The notes under the pieces were generated by a model that did no database searches, was not told where the DNA came from, and saw only the letters and a program-made list of their open reading frames with translations. 58,509 nucleotides of DNA from Phycisphaerae bacterium (GTDB taxonomy: Bacteria > Planctomycetota > Phycisphaerae > Phycisphaerales > Phycisphaeraceae), in NCBI GenBank assembly GCA_030432595.1, contig JAUIGU010000025.1:1-58509 (forward strand), read 5' to 3'. The translations under genes were made by a program, and so were the position numbers. Positions within the stretch are counted from its first letter, which is position 1. Each line of letters begins with the position of its first letter. Of this stretch, positions 7,331-15,744 are shown piece by piece.

Positions 7331-8851
7331 TTATGACGCCAACCGCGCAAAGGTCGGCGCCAACGCCGGGTACAACGACGCGTACCGGTTGTGCAACGCC
7401 GCGCAGGCCTTCTTCGCCTTCGCGTCGGGCTTGAGGCGTTCGGTCTCTTCAATCGCGGCGGCGCACGCCTCGGGCACGTGCTTCCACACGCCGGTGCCCA
7501 CGCCCGCCAGCAGCGCAACGCCGTACGCCGGGCCTTCGCTGGCGTTCGTGAGCGCGGCCGGCTTACCGTAGATGTCGGCCTGGAGTTGCCGCCAGAACGC
7601 CGACTTCGCGCCGCCGCCGGACAACCGGATCGACGACATCGCGATCTCCATGTCGCCGTGCATGATCCGGACCTGGTCGGCCATCCCGAACGTCACGCCC
7701 TCCAACACCGCCCGCGCCAGGTGCGCTCGCGTGTGACTCGGCGTGAGTCCGATGAAGCACCCCCGCGCATCCGGGTCCTGGTGCGGGCAACGCTCGCCCG
7801 TGAGGTACGGCAGGAAAAACAACCCGTCCGCGCCCGCCGGTGCGCCCGCCGCCTCTTCAACCAGCTTGTCGAAACCCACCTTCGGCGCCAGCGCATCACG
7901 GAACCACTGCAGCGACCCCGCGGCGCTGAGCATGCAGCCGAACACGCACCACTTGCCCCCCACCGCGCTGCACATCGTGTGCACCCGTCCGGGGGTGGGG
8001 CCGGCCGTGTCGTACACCGGCTCGTCCGCGTGCGCGAACACCACGCCCGACGTGCCCAGCGTCGCGCTGACGATCCCGCGCTTCACGATCCCGTTGCCCA
8101 CCGCCCCCGCCGCCTGGTCCCCCGCCCCGCCCACCACGGGCACCCCCGGATTCAAACCCAACGCCTTCGCGGCTTTCTTCGTGAGTTCGCCCGTGACTTC
8201 ATGCGACTCCACGCAGCGCGGGAACAGCGCCGCATCCAGCCCGAGCAAGCCGATCAGCTTCGCGTTCCACTTCCGCTTCTTCACGTCCAGCAGCAGCGTG
8301 CCCGACGCGTCCGACACCTCGGTCGCCAACTCGCCGGTCAGCCGCAGGCGGATGTAGTCCTTGGGCAGCAGCACGTGCGCGGTTTTCGCAAACACCGTCG
8401 GCTCATGCTTCTGCAACCACAGCACCTTCGGCGCCTGAAACCCCGTGAGCGCCGGGTTGCCGACCATGTTGATAAGCTTCTTGCGTCCGCCGGCCGCGCG
8501 TTCGATCTGTTCGCACTGTTCGGCGGTGCGTTGGTCGTTCCACAGCAGCGCGGGCCGCAGCGCTTCCGCGTCTTCGTCCGGCTCCTTGCCGAGGAACACG
8601 CTGCCGTGCATCTGGCCGGAAAGCCCGATCCCCGACACCGACCCGGCATCCACCCCTGCTTTTTTGATGACCTGCTTCACCGCCTTCTTCGTCGCGCTCC
8701 ACCATTGCCCGGGGGCCTGCTCGCTCCAGCCGGGGCGCGGGCTTTGCACGGTGTGCGGCGCGTGCCCGGTGGCGAGCACCCCGCCCTGAACGTCGCATAA
8801 CAGGGTCTTGGTGCCTGACGTGCCGATGTCGATGCCCAGCAGAACGCTCAT
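7331..8851 (-). CDS. xylB: Xylulokinase
   Basis: 506 residues, the usual length of FGGY-family xylulose kinases. It begins MSVLLGIDIGTSGTKTLLCD, the phosphate-1 loop, and has GLSGQMHGSVFL (substrate contact), LLWNDQRT, the adenosine-loop region GGAGDQAAGAVGNG, and the signature RLSGGGAKSAFWRQLQADI with GPAYGVALLAGVG. It phosphorylates D-xylulose to xylulose 5-phosphate for the pentose phosphate pathway. No xylose isomerase or transporter gene is adjacent. GAGGG upstream of ATG 8851 serves as ribosome site. Other FGGY substrates are possible, but the motif set is xylulokinase-like. Confidence 0.92.
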   Translation of the reverse strand: MSVLLGIDIGTSGTKTLLCDVQGGVLATGHAPHTVQSPRPGWSEQAPGQWWSATKKAVKQVIKKAGVDAGSVSGIGLSGQMHGSVFLGKEPDEDAEALRPALLWNDQRTAEQCEQIERAAGGRKKLINMVGNPALTGFQAPKVLWLQKHEPTVFAKTAHVLLPKDYIRLRLTGELATEVSDASGTLLLDVKKRKWNAKLIGLLGLDAALFPRCVESHEVTGELTKKAAKALGLNPGVPVVGGAGDQAAGAVGNGIVKRGIVSATLGTSGVVFAHADEPVYDTAGPTPGRVHTMCSAVGGKWCVFGCMLSAAGSLQWFRDALAPKVGFDKLVEEAAGAPAGADGLFFLPYLTGERCPHQDPDARGCFIGLTPSHTRAHLARAVLEGVTFGMADQVRIMHGDMEIAMSSIRLSGGGAKSAFWRQLQADIYGKPAALTNASEGPAYGVALLAGVGTGVWKHVPEACAAAIEETERLKPDAKAKKACAALHNRYASLYPALAPTFARLAS

Positions 8852-8984
8852 CGTGAAACCCTCGTGAGAAAACCTTTACCTCAGGGCGTTCAGCATACCC
8901 CGTCGGCCTCCCGAAACGCTTCGCGCCGGAAGCCGGCGGCGATATCATCCGGGACGGTTGGACCTCGAACCTCGGAGGCGTGAC

Positions 8985-9854
8985 ATGGCGATTCGCATCG
9001 GTGGACGGCGGGGGCCGGCAATGGGCGGGCGGGGCGGCAGCTTCAAGGTCCGCCTGATCATCGCGGCGGTGCTGCTGCTCGTCGCGGTCGGCGGGTACTT
9101 CCTGAACGTCTCTCCGAACAAGGTCACCGGAGAAGACCAGCGCGTCGGCGGGATCACCGAAGCACAAGAGGTCGCGCTGGGCTTGCAGGCGGCACCCGAG
9201 ATGGCGCAGCAGTTCGGCGGGGTCTCGGCCAACTCCGCGGGCGATGCGCTGGTCAAAGAGATCGGCCGCAAGCTCGTGGCCGCGATCCCGGTTGTTTACT
9301 CCGAGAACATCGACAGCATCGACCAAATCCCTTACGAGTTCACGTTCACCCTGCTTGACGACGATCAGGTCGTCAACGCCTTCGCCCTGCCGGGCGGCCC
9401 GACGTTCATCACCGACGCGCTGTTCGACCGGCTCACCGAGGGCCAAGTCGCCGGCGTCATGGGCCACGAGATCGGCCACGTCATCCACCGCCACGGCGTG
9501 CAGCGCATGGCCAAACAGAACCTGCTCCAGGGCGTCGCCGGCGCCGTGACCGTCGGGGCCGGCGACCAGGGCGCGGGTCAGGCCGCGCTGATGGTCGGCA
9601 ACTTCCTGCAGATGAAGTACGGCCGGGACCAGGAACTCCAGTCCGACCGCGAGGGCGTCCTGCTCATGGTCGAGGCCGGCTACGACCCGCGCTCCATGAT
9701 CACCGTCATGCGCGTCCTGAAAGAAGCCAGCGGCGGCGCGTCCGGCCCCGAGTGGGCGTCCACCCACCCCGATCCCGAAAACCGCGAGGCCCGGCTGGAA
9801 CAGATCATCGCGGAGCTGTTCCCCAACGGGGTGCCGGAGGGGTTGGTGGAGTAA
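8985..9854 (+). CDS. M48-family zinc metalloprotease, membrane-anchored (paralogue 1)
   Basis: 289 residues from ATG 8985, which has GGAGG 7 bases upstream. Residues about 20-40 form one transmembrane helix (VRLIIAAVLLLVAVGGYFL), so the catalytic domain is periplasmic. The zinc site is GHEIGHVIHRHG (about 161-172), with the third ligand in the downstream segment QELQSDREGVLLM. FALPGGPTFITDALFDRL precedes it, as in BepA/LoiP-like Oma1-type proteases. The C-terminal ASTHPDPENREARLEQI is also typical. Likely role: quality control of envelope proteins. A second, lipoprotein-type M48 gene lies at 27430-28464. Confidence 0.9.
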   Translation: MAIRIGGRRGPAMGGRGGSFKVRLIIAAVLLLVAVGGYFLNVSPNKVTGEDQRVGGITEAQEVALGLQAAPEMAQQFGGVSANSAGDALVKEIGRKLVAAIPVVYSENIDSIDQIPYEFTFTLLDDDQVVNAFALPGGPTFITDALFDRLTEGQVAGVMGHEIGHVIHRHGVQRMAKQNLLQGVAGAVTVGAGDQGAGQAALMVGNFLQMKYGRDQELQSDREGVLLMVEAGYDPRSMITVMRVLKEASGGASGPEWASTHPDPENREARLEQIIAELFPNGVPEGLVE

Positions 9855-9903
9855 GGCAATTATGATTCGAGGATTACACCTCTGTCCATGAACGGCTACC
9901 AGG

Positions 9904-10584
9904 ATGACGAATACTGATGCACGCCTGAGGGCCATCAAACGAAGTCTTCGTTATCTATTCGTCAGAGATTACCGACGCAAGGTTTTTGGTTCTAACAAAC
10001 ACAACTACATCAGCATCAAATGCCTGAGATCGTCGTTGGATCGATTTGAGGAGAAATGCCATGTAGAGATTCCCTATGATTTTCGATGCTTTCTCTCATC
10101 GGTGGGCCATGGCGCCGGACCGGCTTACGGGCTTATGGGCGTTGGAGCGATCAGCAAAGATTTGGTGAACAAAGCTGATTTCGAATCCCGAAGCCACGAA
10201 TTTGTTCCCGGCGCCGAGTTCCCGCTGACACGGGTGGACATTGAAGACAGCCACCGCCGACACGACGCTGATGACGATTCTTCCGCGATAGAATTGCCAT
10301 ATCCACAACAAGGTTGTATGCCGATCTGCTACCACGGCTGCACTTACTACACGGTGCTTGTAACCACCGGCGAACTCTGCGGCACAGTTTTGGAATTCAA
10401 CGAAGGCGGCTTTTACATGCCTTCATTTCGTCCGGCAGCACGTACGGATCTTGGAGCTGACCGCAAGAAATTGCCAGATCTCGATCCAGCCGCAACTTTT
10501 CTCGATTGGTATGAATCGTGGATCGAACGGTGTATCGTTGACCTCGGAACCAAGCGAGTGCGAACTGCCGACGAAACCCTTTAA
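9904..10584 (+). CDS. SMI1/KNR4 (SUKH) family protein
   Basis: 226 residues. LDRFEEKCHVEIPYDFRCFL near residue 45 matches the opening helix and the P-x-D/E-(Y/F) turn of SUKH proteins. Later GCMPICYHGCTYYTVLVTTG and the final FLDWYESWIERCI are the classic strand and C-terminal helix. SUKH proteins are commonly immunity proteins against polymorphic toxins or contact-dependent toxins. No toxin gene is nearby, so it is an orphan. The gene has visibly lower GC and different codon use from both neighbours, suggesting recent acquisition. A TATGAT box lies just upstream, but no matching -35 was found. Confidence 0.8.
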   Translation: MTNTDARLRAIKRSLRYLFVRDYRRKVFGSNKHNYISIKCLRSSLDRFEEKCHVEIPYDFRCFLSSVGHGAGPAYGLMGVGAISKDLVNKADFESRSHEFVPGAEFPLTRVDIEDSHRRHDADDDSSAIELPYPQQGCMPICYHGCTYYTVLVTTGELCGTVLEFNEGGFYMPSFRPAARTDLGADRKKLPDLDPAATFLDWYESWIERCIVDLGTKRVRTADETL

Positions 10585-10599
10585 TCGACGTGACTTGTC

Positions 10600-11127
10600 A
10601 TGAGCAACATCCTCATCTTCCTCGGCTCCGATTACGAAGACATGGAGTTGCAGTACCCCAGGTACCGGCTGCGCGAGGCGGGGTACGGCGTGGTGCTCGC
10701 GGGGCTTGACGCCGCCGGGACGACGTATCACGGCAAGCACGGCTACCCGCAGACCAGCGACGCGTGCGTGGATGATCTGAACGCGGGAGATTTCGCGGGG
10801 CTGGTCGTGCCGGGCGGGTGGATGCCGGACAAGCTGCGGCGGTACGACGCGGTCAAGAATCTCACCGCCGACATCGCGGGCGCGGGCAAGCCGGTGGCGT
10901 CGATCTGCCACGGGCCGTGGATCGACATCTCGGCGGGGATCGTCGAGGGCGTGCGCTACACGAGCACGCCGGGCCTGACCGACGACCTGACCAACGCGGG
11001 GGCGCTCTGGGAGGACGCCGAGGTCTGCGTGGACGAAAAGTACCGACGCGTGAGCAGCCGAAGGCCCGACGATTTGCCGGCGTTCATGGCGGCGTTTCTG
11101 CAGATGCTCGGCGGGGCGTCGGCATGA
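10600..11127 (+). CDS. DJ-1/PfpI family protein (class I glutamine amidotransferase-like)
   Basis: 175 residues, the normal family length. MSNILIFLGSDYEDMELQYP has the Glu of the elbow region, DFAGLVVPGGWMPDKLRR is the oxyanion segment, and ASICHGPWIDISAGIV carries the nucleophile Cys followed by His, as in PfpI/YhbO-type proteins. These act as proteases, glyoxalases or deglycases against damaged proteins. The C-terminal part has the helix ending DLPAFMAAFLQML. The stop overlaps the ATG of the next small gene (ATGA), suggesting coupling. Confidence 0.9.
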   Translation: MSNILIFLGSDYEDMELQYPRYRLREAGYGVVLAGLDAAGTTYHGKHGYPQTSDACVDDLNAGDFAGLVVPGGWMPDKLRRYDAVKNLTADIAGAGKPVASICHGPWIDISAGIVEGVRYTSTPGLTDDLTNAGALWEDAEVCVDEKYRRVSSRRPDDLPAFMAAFLQMLGGASA

Positions 11128-11348
11128 GGCGCCTCGTGCCACGAACTCACACTGCGTTGCGTGGCAACACAGCTGCGGGCAATCGCAAGCAGCGCGGTAA
11201 GGCGCTCGAACGCATCTTCGGCGGGTCGGGCGAGATCCTCTTCCCCGACGGCGGCGCCAAGCCGTTGAAAGTGCATGTCCGGAAGTTCCAGAACCGCGCC
11301 CGCGACGGCCACGGCTCGCACCACGGCGGGAAACACAAGCTGGGGTGA
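11124..11348 (+). CDS. Small basic hypothetical protein
   Basis: 74 residues; ATG 11124 overlaps the stop of the PfpI-like gene by 4 bases. It is rich in Arg, Lys, Gly and His (TAAGNRKQRGKALERIFGG, then KPLKVHVRKFQN and a GHGSHHGGKHK tail). There is no membrane segment or signal peptide. Composition suggests nucleic-acid contact, but I recognise no family. The coupling to the PfpI-like gene and open reading to 11348 are the main support. Confidence 0.45.
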   Translation: MRRLVPRTHTALRGNTAAGNRKQRGKALERIFGGSGEILFPDGGAKPLKVHVRKFQNRARDGHGSHHGGKHKLG

Positions 11349-11372
11349 GTCGGGACTTAACCCCGCCTTGCT

Positions 11373-12122
11373 TCACCGCCCCACCGGGTATCCGATCTTT
11401 CCCAGCGCGGAGCGTAATCCGGCATACAGATCCGCAGTCCACGGCGGCGCGTCTTCGGGCGGTGTATCCCAGGCAACCAATTTGGGGTCCCGCGGGCAGA
11501 TCAGCACCCGGCAATGTTCCTGTCCGGTCTCCGCCACGAGCACGAACAATTCCTCGATCGCCGGATCACCCATCGCCAGGCAGCCGACCGATTGCGCCTT
11601 GCCGTGGATGAAGATGTTCGATCCTGGCTGGTCCCGGCCTTCCGCCTCCGCGCGTTCGAGGTCGAACGCGTTGGGGTAATCGAGCTTCATCGACAGGTGA
11701 TACGAACTGTTGGGGTTGAGCCCGACGATCCGGTAAACGCCTTCGGGCACCTGACGATCGCCCTCGCGAAGCTTCGGGCCCAACTCTCCGCTGAGCGCCC
11801 GGATCGGGAAGGTGTGGACGTGCGTGGCAGATCGTTCCCCTACGTCACGCGCCCACAACTCCAGCCAGGCGTCGTGCTTTGAGGCCACCAGCCAGACCTG
11901 TGCAGGCGGGTACGAAACCCCGGCCTGCTCGAACCAGGGCCGCAGCCGCGACCGCGCATCGTCGCCGTATTCCGCCACCACCGATTCGACGGTTTGCCGC
12001 CCCATGACCATTCGCGCGGCCGGGACCCACCAGCCCCGTCCGTAGACCACAAACACCGCCGCCGCACCCGCCAGCAGCAGGATCGACGAAATAGCGATGA
12101 TGCGTCGCTTGTTTATTGGCAT
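11373..12122 (-). CDS. YkuD-type L,D-transpeptidase-like protein
   Basis: 249 residues. The N-terminal transmembrane helix (IIAISSILLLAGAAAVFVVYG) anchors a periplasmic domain. The catalytic signature is NIFIHGKAQSVGCLAMGD near residue 170-190, where His and the Cys of VGC(L) match the YkuD HG-x(n)-GC pattern. Upstream REGDRQVPEGVYRIV matches the strand that precedes it (T/Q-P-x-G-x-Y). The family forms L,D-crosslinks in peptidoglycan or attaches proteins to it. The variant resembles the ErfK/YafK-like subgroup. Convergent with the preceding gene, 24 bases apart. Confidence 0.85.
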   Translation of the reverse strand: MPINKRRIIAISSILLLAGAAAVFVVYGRGWWVPAARMVMGRQTVESVVAEYGDDARSRLRPWFEQAGVSYPPAQVWLVASKHDAWLELWARDVGERSATHVHTFPIRALSGELGPKLREGDRQVPEGVYRIVGLNPNSSYHLSMKLDYPNAFDLERAEAEGRDQPGSNIFIHGKAQSVGCLAMGDPAIEELFVLVAETGQEHCRVLICPRDPKLVAWDTPPEDAPPWTADLYAGLRSALGKIGYPVGR

Positions 12123-12167
12123 CGGGGCCGTGGCCTCGTTCGCGTTCGGAAGGTGTACACGTCGTGA

Positions 12168-12950
12168 TCAGACGTGGTTCGTGTCAAGCATCACCGGCAA
12201 CTCCGCCACCCGCCGCACCACCAGGTCCGGCACGATCTCCGAATCTTCCGGCAGGCCGACGCTGTTCCAATCGACCCACACGCCGGTCATGCCGAGTTGC
12301 TGCGGCGCCGCGACTTCCCAGCCGAGGTTGTCGCCGACGCACCATGCGTCTTTTGCTTCCACGCCGCAGGCGTCGAGCGCCTTTTGGAACACGCGCGGGT
12401 CGGGTTTGCCGAAGCCGAGTTCGCCCTCGATGAGTACGGCCTGGAAGAATCGGTCGAGCGCGAAGTGCTCGACTTTCTGACGTTGAGCTTCGGCGTCGCC
12501 GTTGGTGAGCAACGCCATACGCACGCCGCGATCGTGAAAATGTTCGAGGGCTTCTTGGGCGCCGGGGAAGAACCGCATGGACTCGACGCGGTGGTCGGAG
12601 TAGTGCCTGGAGAAGCGCTCGGCGAGGTTGGCGAGCTGCAAGTCGGTGCGGCCGGGCAGGTTCAACTCGTGGAGGCCGTGCAGCGTGACCTCGACGCGGG
12701 AGCGGTGGACATCGAGCCGGCCCCGGCGGTTGCGGTGCGGGTCGGCCCAGTACCACTTGCGGGAGGCGTCGAGCACGGGGTCGAACTGCGCGGCGGGCAG
12801 GCCGATCTCTTCTTCGAACGCCCGGGCGGTGTTGTGCCAAACGCGGGTCGCGCTGTCGGTGGTGTCCAGCAGGGTGTCGTCAAGGTCGAACAGGATCGCG
12901 CGGGGCGTCGGCAACGGACGGTCGGCGGAGTCGGCGTCGGGCGACGGCAT
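12168..12950 (-). CDS. HAD-superfamily hydrolase
   Basis: 260 residues. Motif I is AILFDLDDTLLDT (two Asp of DxD near residue 22), motif II MALLTNGDAEAQRQKVEHF, motif III Lys in LGFGKPDPRVFQKAL, and motif IV CVGDNLGWEVAAPQQ. The alpha-helical C1 cap lies between I and II, as in phosphoglycolate-phosphatase/YjjG-like members. It should dephosphorylate a small metabolite such as a nucleotide or sugar phosphate; the substrate cannot be assigned. It lies 45 bases before the L,D-transpeptidase gene on the same strand. Confidence 0.9.
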   Translation of the reverse strand: MPSPDADSADRPLPTPRAILFDLDDTLLDTTDSATRVWHNTARAFEEEIGLPAAQFDPVLDASRKWYWADPHRNRRGRLDVHRSRVEVTLHGLHELNLPGRTDLQLANLAERFSRHYSDHRVESMRFFPGAQEALEHFHDRGVRMALLTNGDAEAQRQKVEHFALDRFFQAVLIEGELGFGKPDPRVFQKALDACGVEAKDAWCVGDNLGWEVAAPQQLGMTGVWVDWNSVGLPEDSEIVPDLVVRRVAELPVMLDTNHV

Positions 12951-13136
12951 GGCCGGATGGTAGGGCCACCAGGCCGGATGCTACGACCCCGGCCCGCGGT
13001 CCAGGCCGGCCCGGGCCGGGTTAACGGACCATGACCAGACGGTTCCGTTCACGCAAAACCACACAGAAACCACGACCGGACGTGAGTTCCCTGTGAAGGG
13101 CTTCAGCACCGCGCGCCGCGGGCCGATACGACCGGC

Positions 13137-14195
13137 ATGCGTCGTGCAACCGGACCGCTGCGGGGATCGTTCGCCCATCCGTCGTCCATGCCCACTGCCG
13201 GCCGAGGCCGTAGGCTGGCGTGCGTGATCGTCTCCCTGCTCACGCTGTTCCATGTGGTCGGTTGTTCGACGACCGTGCGGCAAGACCTTGCGCAACGCCG
13301 CACCACCGGCTCGTGGGTCCAGCACGTCAGCGACCGACCGGCCGACCTGCGCGTGATGAGCTTCAACGTCCGCCGGCCGGTGATCTTCGACGGCTTCAAC
13401 CATTGGGGCTTCCGCAAAGACGCGGCGCTGGACATGATCCGCGAAGTCGGCCCGGACCTGATCGGGGCGCAGGAAGTCGTCGCCGCGCAGGCGCGCGACC
13501 TCGAGCAGGGCCTGCCGGGCTACGCGTGGGTCGGCGCAGGCCGCAACGACGGGAAGGACTCGGGCGAAATGACGCCGGTCTTCTTCCGCACCGACCGCTT
13601 CACACTGCTGAACCACGGGCACTTCTGGTTCGCCGACCGCACCGACCGGCCCGGCAAACGCGCGTGGGGTGCGTGGTGGCCGCGCATGGCGACGTGGGTC
13701 CACCTGCGCGACGACCGGACAGGGCACGACCTCTTCGCATTCAACGCACACTTCTCCGCAGTGAGCGCGAACGCACGGCGACGCTCGGCCGAGCTGCTCC
13801 GGGCGCAGATCGAAGGCATCGCCGGCCGAGCGCCGGCGGTCGTGCTCGGCGACTTCAACACCGACGTGGACACGACGCCCTACGCGACGCTGACGCAGAA
13901 CCACACGCTGACCGACACATTCCGCACCGTCCACGGCGGCGACGAACAGCAGACCGGCACCCGGCACAAGTTCATGGGCACCACCGGCGGGCCGCGCATC
14001 GACTGGGTGCTCGCGACGCCGCAGCTCCGCCCCACCGCCGCGGGGATCGTGAACCAGCGCGTCAAGGGCCGGTTCGTGTCGGACCACTTCCCCGTGGTCG
14101 CGGATTTGGCGTGGGCCTCGCCGAACATCGCGACGCCGACGCTGGTCGCGGAAGCCACGGCGTCGCCCGACGCGGTGCGGTTCAACGGGCCCTAA
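13137..14195 (+). CDS. Endonuclease/exonuclease/phosphatase family lipoprotein
   Basis: 352 residues from ATG 13137, or 335 from ATG 13188. A hydrophobic segment ends in a lipobox (LFHVVGCST), so the protein is probably a lipoprotein on the periplasmic side. The EEP fold motifs are LRVMSFNVRRP, DLIGAQEV, VVLGDFNTDVDTTPY, PRIDWVLAT and VSDHFPVVADLA, covering the metal and phosphate ligands (Asn, Glu, Asp, Asn, Asp, His). Such secreted members act as phosphodiesterases or phosphatases. Convergent with ruvC, 21 bases apart. Confidence 0.88.
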   Translation: MRRATGPLRGSFAHPSSMPTAGRGRRLACVIVSLLTLFHVVGCSTTVRQDLAQRRTTGSWVQHVSDRPADLRVMSFNVRRPVIFDGFNHWGFRKDAALDMIREVGPDLIGAQEVVAAQARDLEQGLPGYAWVGAGRNDGKDSGEMTPVFFRTDRFTLLNHGHFWFADRTDRPGKRAWGAWWPRMATWVHLRDDRTGHDLFAFNAHFSAVSANARRRSAELLRAQIEGIAGRAPAVVLGDFNTDVDTTPYATLTQNHTLTDTFRTVHGGDEQQTGTRHKFMGTTGGPRIDWVLATPQLRPTAAGIVNQRVKGRFVSDHFPVVADLAWASPNIATPTLVAEATASPDAVRFNGP

Positions 14196-14216
14196 ACCCG
14201 AGTTGTTGTCCAATCA

Positions 14217-14738
14217 TCAAGACGTAAGCGCATCGGTTGCCAGCCGTCGCGCGTGACACAGCGCGATCGCGATCGCGTCGGCGACGTCCGGCGGCTCGGG
14301 CAACTCCGCCAGATTGCACTGTGACTGCACCGCGAGCTGCATCTGCCGCTTGCTCGCGTGGCCGTGGCCGGTAAGCGACTTCTTCACTTCCGTCGATGGA
14401 AGGTGTTCGACCGGCAACGAACGCTCGGCCGCGCACAGCAGGATGACGCCGCGGGCGTGCCCCATGAGGATCGCCGTACGCGGGTGGGCGTAGTGGGCGT
14501 AGAGCTTTTCCACCGCGACGCGTTGCGGCCTTTGTTCCTCGATCAACTCGCGCAGGTCGTCGCGGAGCTGCACAAGGCGCTGCTCCATCGCGCGTTTGGG
14601 GTCGAGTTTGATCACGCCGGCTTCGACGAGCCTGGGTTCGAGTTCGCCGGGGTGCAGGTCGACGACGCCGTACCCGGTGAGGCGCAGCCCCGGGTCGATG
14701 CCCAGGACGCGGACGGGTTGCTCGGACGCGGCGGCCAT
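14217..14738 (-). CDS. ruvC: Crossover junction endodeoxyribonuclease RuvC
   Basis: 173 residues, standard length. LGIDPGLRLTGYGV has the first catalytic Asp, RVAVEKLYAHYAHPRTAI the Glu, VKKSLTGHGHASKRQMQ the DNA-contact helix, and PPDVADAIAIALCHARRL the final Asp pair. It resolves Holliday junctions with RuvAB during recombination repair. RuvA and RuvB genes are not in the window. It is followed on the same strand by nothing close; the next upstream gene is the MscS-like gene at 14765, 26 bases away, so they may be co-transcribed. Confidence 0.95.
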   Translation of the reverse strand: MAAASEQPVRVLGIDPGLRLTGYGVVDLHPGELEPRLVEAGVIKLDPKRAMEQRLVQLRDDLRELIEEQRPQRVAVEKLYAHYAHPRTAILMGHARGVILLCAAERSLPVEHLPSTEVKKSLTGHGHASKRQMQLAVQSQCNLAELPEPPDVADAIAIALCHARRLATDALTS

Positions 14739-14764
14739 GCGGTCACGATAGCCGCTGCCGCCGG

Positions 14765-15658
14765 TCAGATCGGCGTGGCCGTGTCGCCTTCGGCCTGAGT
14801 GCTTTCGCTCTCAACCGGTTTCGGCTCGCCGTACCGCAGCTCAAGAAACCGCCGGACGATCTGCTGTTGCACGCCGCGCTTGCCGTCCACCGGCGCGGGG
14901 ATGCGCACGAGCAGGTCCACGCGGTCGGCGTCGGGGAACAGAAATGTCACGCGCGGCTCGGCCGACGGGCCCTCGAACCCCTGCTGATGCTTGAGCGCCG
15001 CCAAGGCCGACGCCGCGCGGTGCCGGTACGGCTCGATCGCCTCGGCCGCCGCGGTGAGCAACTGTTGCTCCGCCTCGTCCGGGCGGTCGGCCCGCTTCAC
15101 CGGCACCACGAAACTGTGCACCGTGTAATCACCGGCGATGCTCTCGTTGATCACCGGCGTGTTCAGAAACATCGCGTTGGGGATCGTGACCTTCCGGCCC
15201 GAGTGGTGGTGCACGTTCTCGCCCGGCCCGACCTCGAGCAGCGTCGTGGTCAGCAGCGTCTGATCGATCACGTCCCCGCGGAACGCGCCGATTGCTACGC
15301 GGTCGCCCAGCGAAAACGAACGCGAGCCGAGCTTGAGCGCGCTGCCGGTGAAGCAGAGGATCAGCTCCTTGAGACTGATCACGATCACCGCGACGAACGC
15401 CACCAGCGATACCGCCAGCGTCCGCAGTTGCTGCGCCCAAACGATCACCAGCGCGAACAACACCGCGAGCGCGATAAGGTTCCGCACGCCCACGATCCAC
15501 CGCCGGCGCAGGTCGGCCGACTTGACGTCCGCCCGCAGGATCACCCGTCGCAGCGCCCAGTGCACGACAACGCCCAGCAGCACCAGCGCCACCGACGCCA
15601 CCAGTTGCAGCGGCCAGGTGTGTTCCGAACGCCAGAGATCGACCAGCCAGTCGGGCAT
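14765..15658 (-). CDS. MscS-family mechanosensitive channel
   Basis: 297 residues with three predicted transmembrane helices in the first 110 (LVASVALVLLGVVVHWALR, then NLIALAVLFALVIVW and LAVSLVAFVAVIVISL). The following beta domain holds FSLGDRVAIGAFRGDVIDQ and VTIPNAMFLNTPVINES, the MscS signature (GDxVxIG..G.V and P N..). The soluble C-terminal domain is short. It releases solutes on hypo-osmotic shock. Start ATG 15658; the topoisomerase gene begins divergently 86 bases away. Confidence 0.88.
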   Translation of the reverse strand: MPDWLVDLWRSEHTWPLQLVASVALVLLGVVVHWALRRVILRADVKSADLRRRWIVGVRNLIALAVLFALVIVWAQQLRTLAVSLVAFVAVIVISLKELILCFTGSALKLGSRSFSLGDRVAIGAFRGDVIDQTLLTTTLLEVGPGENVHHHSGRKVTIPNAMFLNTPVINESIAGDYTVHSFVVPVKRADRPDEAEQQLLTAAAEAIEPYRHRAASALAALKHQQGFEGPSAEPRVTFLFPDADRVDLLVRIPAPVDGKRGVQQQIVRRFLELRYGEPKPVESESTQAEGDTATPI

Positions 15659-15744
15659 GGGCGGCGATCATACCGGCGGCGTTTGTTCCGGTGCCCGGCG
15701 GGCTTTAAGGTGAGCGGCCCACCCCAGCCACGGAGGGCTGCCGC

